Source: Paenibacillus sp. FSL R10-2734
GTDB taxonomy: Bacteria; Bacillota; Bacilli; Paenibacillales; Paenibacillaceae
Direction: 5' to 3'
NCBI RefSeq assembly: GCF_037963865.1
Contig: NZ_CP150170.1
Span: 3,720,001 to 3,784,000, forward strand
DNA length: 64,000 nt
The notes under the pieces were generated by a model. That model saw only the letters and a program-made list of their open reading frames with translations, was not told where the DNA came from and did no database searches. Below are positions 62,013 through 64,000 of the stretch, one piece after another. Position 1 is the stretch's first letter; the number at the start of each line of letters is the position of its first letter. Made by a program: the position numbers and the translations under genes.

Positions 62013-62609
62013 GTGCAGTTGGAAAAAATAGTTAATTATCATAAAGCTTTGGCTGACCCAACGCGATTACGTTTATTGTTGCTTCTGTCGCAAGGAGAAA
62101 TGCACGGACAAGCGCTGGCTGAAAAATTGAATTTGTCGCAACCAACAGTAACTCATCATGCAGGGAAATTGCGTGAAGCGGCTCTAATTAAGGAACGACG
62201 CGACAAAAATACGGTTTATTTTAAGCTGAATCCAGAGTTCATTAGTAGTGGCGCTGAGGCTTCAATTCAGTTTATTTTTTCGAAAGGAGCGAGGAATATG
62301 GAAGAGAAGTCACCTGAGAATAGTCTTAAGGAATCTGTGCTTCGTAATTTTTTCTCGAAGGATGGTCGACTTCGGCAAATCCCGGCACAATACAAGAAGA
62401 AGTTGATCGCGCTTCAGTACATGGTAGAGAAGCTAGAGCCAGGGGTGGTTTATACTGAGAAGGATATCAATGAGTTCATTAAGCAGTTTCATGAAGATTT
62501 CGCCACCATTCGGCGTGAATTTATTATGCATCAGTTTATGTACCGTGAGAATGACAAATACGAGCTTAATCCTCAAGAAATATGGACACGTTGGGAAGAT
62601 GTCACTTAA
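62013..62609 (+). CDS. ArsR-type transcription regulator fused to DUF2087
   Basis: A 198-residue protein. Winged helix-turn-helix at about residues 10-80 (ALADPTRLRLLLLLSQGEMH, then LNLSQPTVTHHAGKLREA) lacks the metal-binding cysteine box of ArsR/SmtB, so the signal is not a thiophilic metal at that site. Residues about 105-198 are DUF2087 (VVYTEKDINEFIKQFHEDFA, RREFIMHQFMYREND). GTG 62013 has AAGGAG 10 nt upstream. A palindrome in its promoter suggests autoregulation. Divergent from ypdA; a link to thiol metabolism is possible but unproven. Confidence 0.85.
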   Translation: MQLEKIVNYHKALADPTRLRLLLLLSQGEMHGQALAEKLNLSQPTVTHHAGKLREAALIKERRDKNTVYFKLNPEFISSGAEASIQFIFSKGARNMEEKSPENSLKESVLRNFFSKDGRLRQIPAQYKKKLIALQYMVEKLEPGVVYTEKDINEFIKQFHEDFATIRREFIMHQFMYRENDKYELNPQEIWTRWEDVT

Positions 62610-62686
62610 TGATCATAAATTTGTTAACGATTTGTGTCGAATGGGAATATGCTGATTAATAAAGAGGAATTCGAATATAATATAAT

Positions 62687-62700
62687 TGTAAGCGCTAACA
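62687..62700. promoter_or_regulatory. Consensus cre (CcpA) site
   Basis: TGTAAGCGCTAACA fits the Bacillus cre consensus at every defined position and follows a TATAAT (62681-62686), so it covers the transcription start of the next gene. Carbon catabolite repression is predicted. Confidence 0.6.
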
Positions 62701-62730
62701 AAGCTGGCTTTTAGAGAGGAGAATTCCCAT

Positions 62731-63186
62731 ATGTTTTTCAAACGCACAAAAAAACAACCCAAATCCGATCATGTAACCGTTACCTTGACTCAAGTAAAAC
62801 AGGCGATTAGAAAATTTGAAGAAGAAATGCCTGCGCTCATTAATAGAACAGCCTTAATCCTTGACGATAAAAGAATAGACTTGAGTCGACTAAAACGATA
62901 TTTAGGTGGAGTACCGGAGCAGAATTTCTATATGTCACGTGAGACCTATGAAGTTTTCGAGGAACAAGATAAGCTAGTTCCGTATTATCTTGATATGGTT
63001 CAGTCCGCTGTAGACAATTACATCAGTGATACAGGTCAACTGCCACTCGTTGAAGATGCTTGGTTACCAGAGGTTCATTATCGATTGCTAGCTACAGAAA
63101 GTTATCTTAAAGAAACCCCTCCCTTCCCTCTATATATAACTCAAGAGGAAATGATGCTGACACATCGAGCGGAGCATTTTGAGTAG
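62731..63186 (+). CDS. Conserved hypothetical protein, possibly DUF3939
   Basis: A 151-residue soluble protein with a basic N-terminus (FFKRTKKQPKSD) and segments such as DYNI-like DNYISDTGQLPLVEDAW and PPFPLYITQEEMMLTHR. I think it belongs to DUF3939, but this is from memory. AGAGGAG lies upstream of ATG 62731. A consensus cre site is located at the presumed transcription start, an unusual clue that it is linked to carbon supply. Function unknown. Confidence 0.65.
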   Translation: MFFKRTKKQPKSDHVTVTLTQVKQAIRKFEEEMPALINRTALILDDKRIDLSRLKRYLGGVPEQNFYMSRETYEVFEEQDKLVPYYLDMVQSAVDNYISDTGQLPLVEDAWLPEVHYRLLATESYLKETPPFPLYITQEEMMLTHRAEHFE

Positions 63187-63215
63187 ATGAGTGATGAATC
63201 TGAAGTAAATCATAT

Positions 63216-63270
63216 AAAGGCCATTCGGTAGAAGAGGAGATAGTTGTTCCTTTTTACAGAATGGTCTTTT
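63216..63270 (+). terminator. Intrinsic terminator
   Basis: aaaggccattc (63216-63226) pairs with gaatggtcttt (63259-63269, with G-U), followed by T. Confidence 0.6.
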
Positions 63271-63350
63271 CATTGTCTCCAAAGGCATAGTACAATAGAT
63301 TTCTAAAAGTTCAAGTCAGAAAATCAACATCACATAAGGGGAATCGCTTG

Positions 63351-64000
63351 ATGAAAGAATTACAAGCTATATTATTTGATCTGGATAATACATTAATGGA
63401 TCGCGATAATACATTTCGTAGTTTTACTACTCAGTTTGTTCAGGATTTTCTAGGACATCTGGAACCTGCGGAAGCGCAGAAGGTTATAGAGGACATGATC
63501 CTCAGAGATGCTGATGGATACCGTGATAAGGACGGATTCTTCGTGGAGCTAAGCGAGGTACTACCATGGGAAACGCCAGTTACGGCTGAACATATTCGTG
63601 CGTATTACGATGCAAGCTATATTAATCACGGAGCAACGATGAAGCATGCCGTGGAGGTTCTAAAGTACTGCATAGAGCGTGGTTATACCCTTGGGCTGGT
63701 TACTAACGGCAAAGTGGACATTCAGAATACTAAAATTGATACCCTTGGCCTAAGAGAGTACTTCAAGGCTATTGTCATATCTGGAGAAGTAGGAATCGCT
63801 AAGCCTGATCCTGAGATATATCAACTTGCTCTAAATAGATTGGGAGTTACTGCGGATCAGACGTTGTTTATTGGAGACCATCCAGTGAATGATATCTGGG
63901 GAGCAGGCAAAGCAGGGCTTCAAGGAATTTGGCTGCAAAGAAAACATGCTTGGGACGATCAGCTGGACATACAACCTTGGAAAATGATTCATGAGTTGAA
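63351..64000 (+). CDS. HAD-superfamily hydrolase, cut by the window end
   Basis: The frame is open from ATG 63351 to the end of the window, at least 216 codons. HAD motif I is FDLDNTLMD at residues 9-17 with the nucleophile aspartate, motif II is LVTNGK near 118, motif III is the lysine of GIAKPDPEIY near 145, and motif IV is FIGDHPVNDIWGA near 172. It is probably a small-molecule phosphatase of the YjjG/phosphoglycolate type; substrate unknown. AAGGGG precedes the start. Confidence 0.88.
   Translation, partial: MKELQAILFDLDNTLMDRDNTFRSFTTQFVQDFLGHLEPAEAQKVIEDMILRDADGYRDKDGFFVELSEVLPWETPVTAEHIRAYYDASYINHGATMKHAVEVLKYCIERGYTLGLVTNGKVDIQNTKIDTLGLREYFKAIVISGEVGIAKPDPEIYQLALNRLGVTADQTLFIGDHPVNDIWGAGKAGLQGIWLQRKHAWDDQLDIQPWKMIHEL

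Overview
The window looks like a chromosomal segment of a spore-forming, facultative Firmicute of the Paenibacillus type. The evidence is protein-level resemblance to Bacillales families (RicA/YmcA behind MiaB, bacillithiol reductase YpdA/Bdr, YneR, a CotD-like coat protein, a YesM/YesN sensor pair), strong AGGAGG-type ribosome binding sites, many TTG and GTG starts, and a moderate, somewhat AT-rich composition. No rRNA or tRNA gene and no CRISPR array was seen.

Layout. 0-2 kb: a GH43 beta-xylosidase with a CcpA-type site in front. 2-4.6 kb: a PD-(D/E)XK/winged-helix protein and a nucleotidyltransferase, each with an intrinsic terminator inside its 5' leader. 4.6-7.1 kb: the oxidative pentose phosphate pair zwf and gnd. 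7.3-17.1 kb: a sugar-uptake locus with a YesN/YesM two-component system, a lipoprotein and two permeases of a carbohydrate ABC importer, and a 1221-residue secreted GH2 enzyme. 17.3-23.3 kb: L-rhamnose catabolism, with a DeoR regulator divergent from fucO-rhaB-rhaA-rhaD. 23.3-24.1 kb: a non-coding stretch with six copies of a 52-bp tandem repeat. 24.1-25.2 kb: an Old Yellow Enzyme. 25.3-33.4 kb: a tightly packed five-gene module (SWIM zinc finger, HEAT-like, MoxR AAA+ ATPase, DUF5682/TraB-like, VWA protein), the least understood multi-gene system here. 33.8-38.9 kb: miaB-ricA and then NAD salvage (Nudix/NrtR-like, pncA, pncB). 39-45 kb: a DUF6273 protein, an amino-acid permease and a 2-oxoacid:acceptor oxidoreductase with gamma-delta and alpha-beta subunits fused. 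44.8-46.9 kb: gene remnants and a complete IS3-family element. 46.9-51.3 kb: coat protein, MoaB, CobW GTPase, a Cys-rich copper-storage-like protein, a HEPN-like protein and an AlkX/YcaQ-type DNA glycosylase. 51.4-55.7 kb: a BmrC/BmrD-like heterodimeric ABC exporter preceded on the same strand by a 30-codon leader peptide, an antiterminator and an intrinsic terminator. 55.9-64 kb: YneR-like protein, a second ABC exporter, an ECF sigma/anti-sigma pair, DUF441, bacillithiol reductase, an ArsR-DUF2087 regulator, a small protein behind a cre site and a HAD phosphatase cut by the window end.

How it fits together. Much of the first 24 kb serves plant polysaccharide and sugar use: xyloside and galactoside-type hydrolases, oligosaccharide import under a membrane sensor, rhamnose breakdown and pentose-phosphate oxidation. 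Two leaders (NTase and BmrCD-like) carry early terminators in front of genes of antibiotic-resistance type, which suggests attenuation control. The strongest candidates for new biology are the five-gene MoxR/VWA/DUF5682 module and the leader-peptide attenuator of the exporter.
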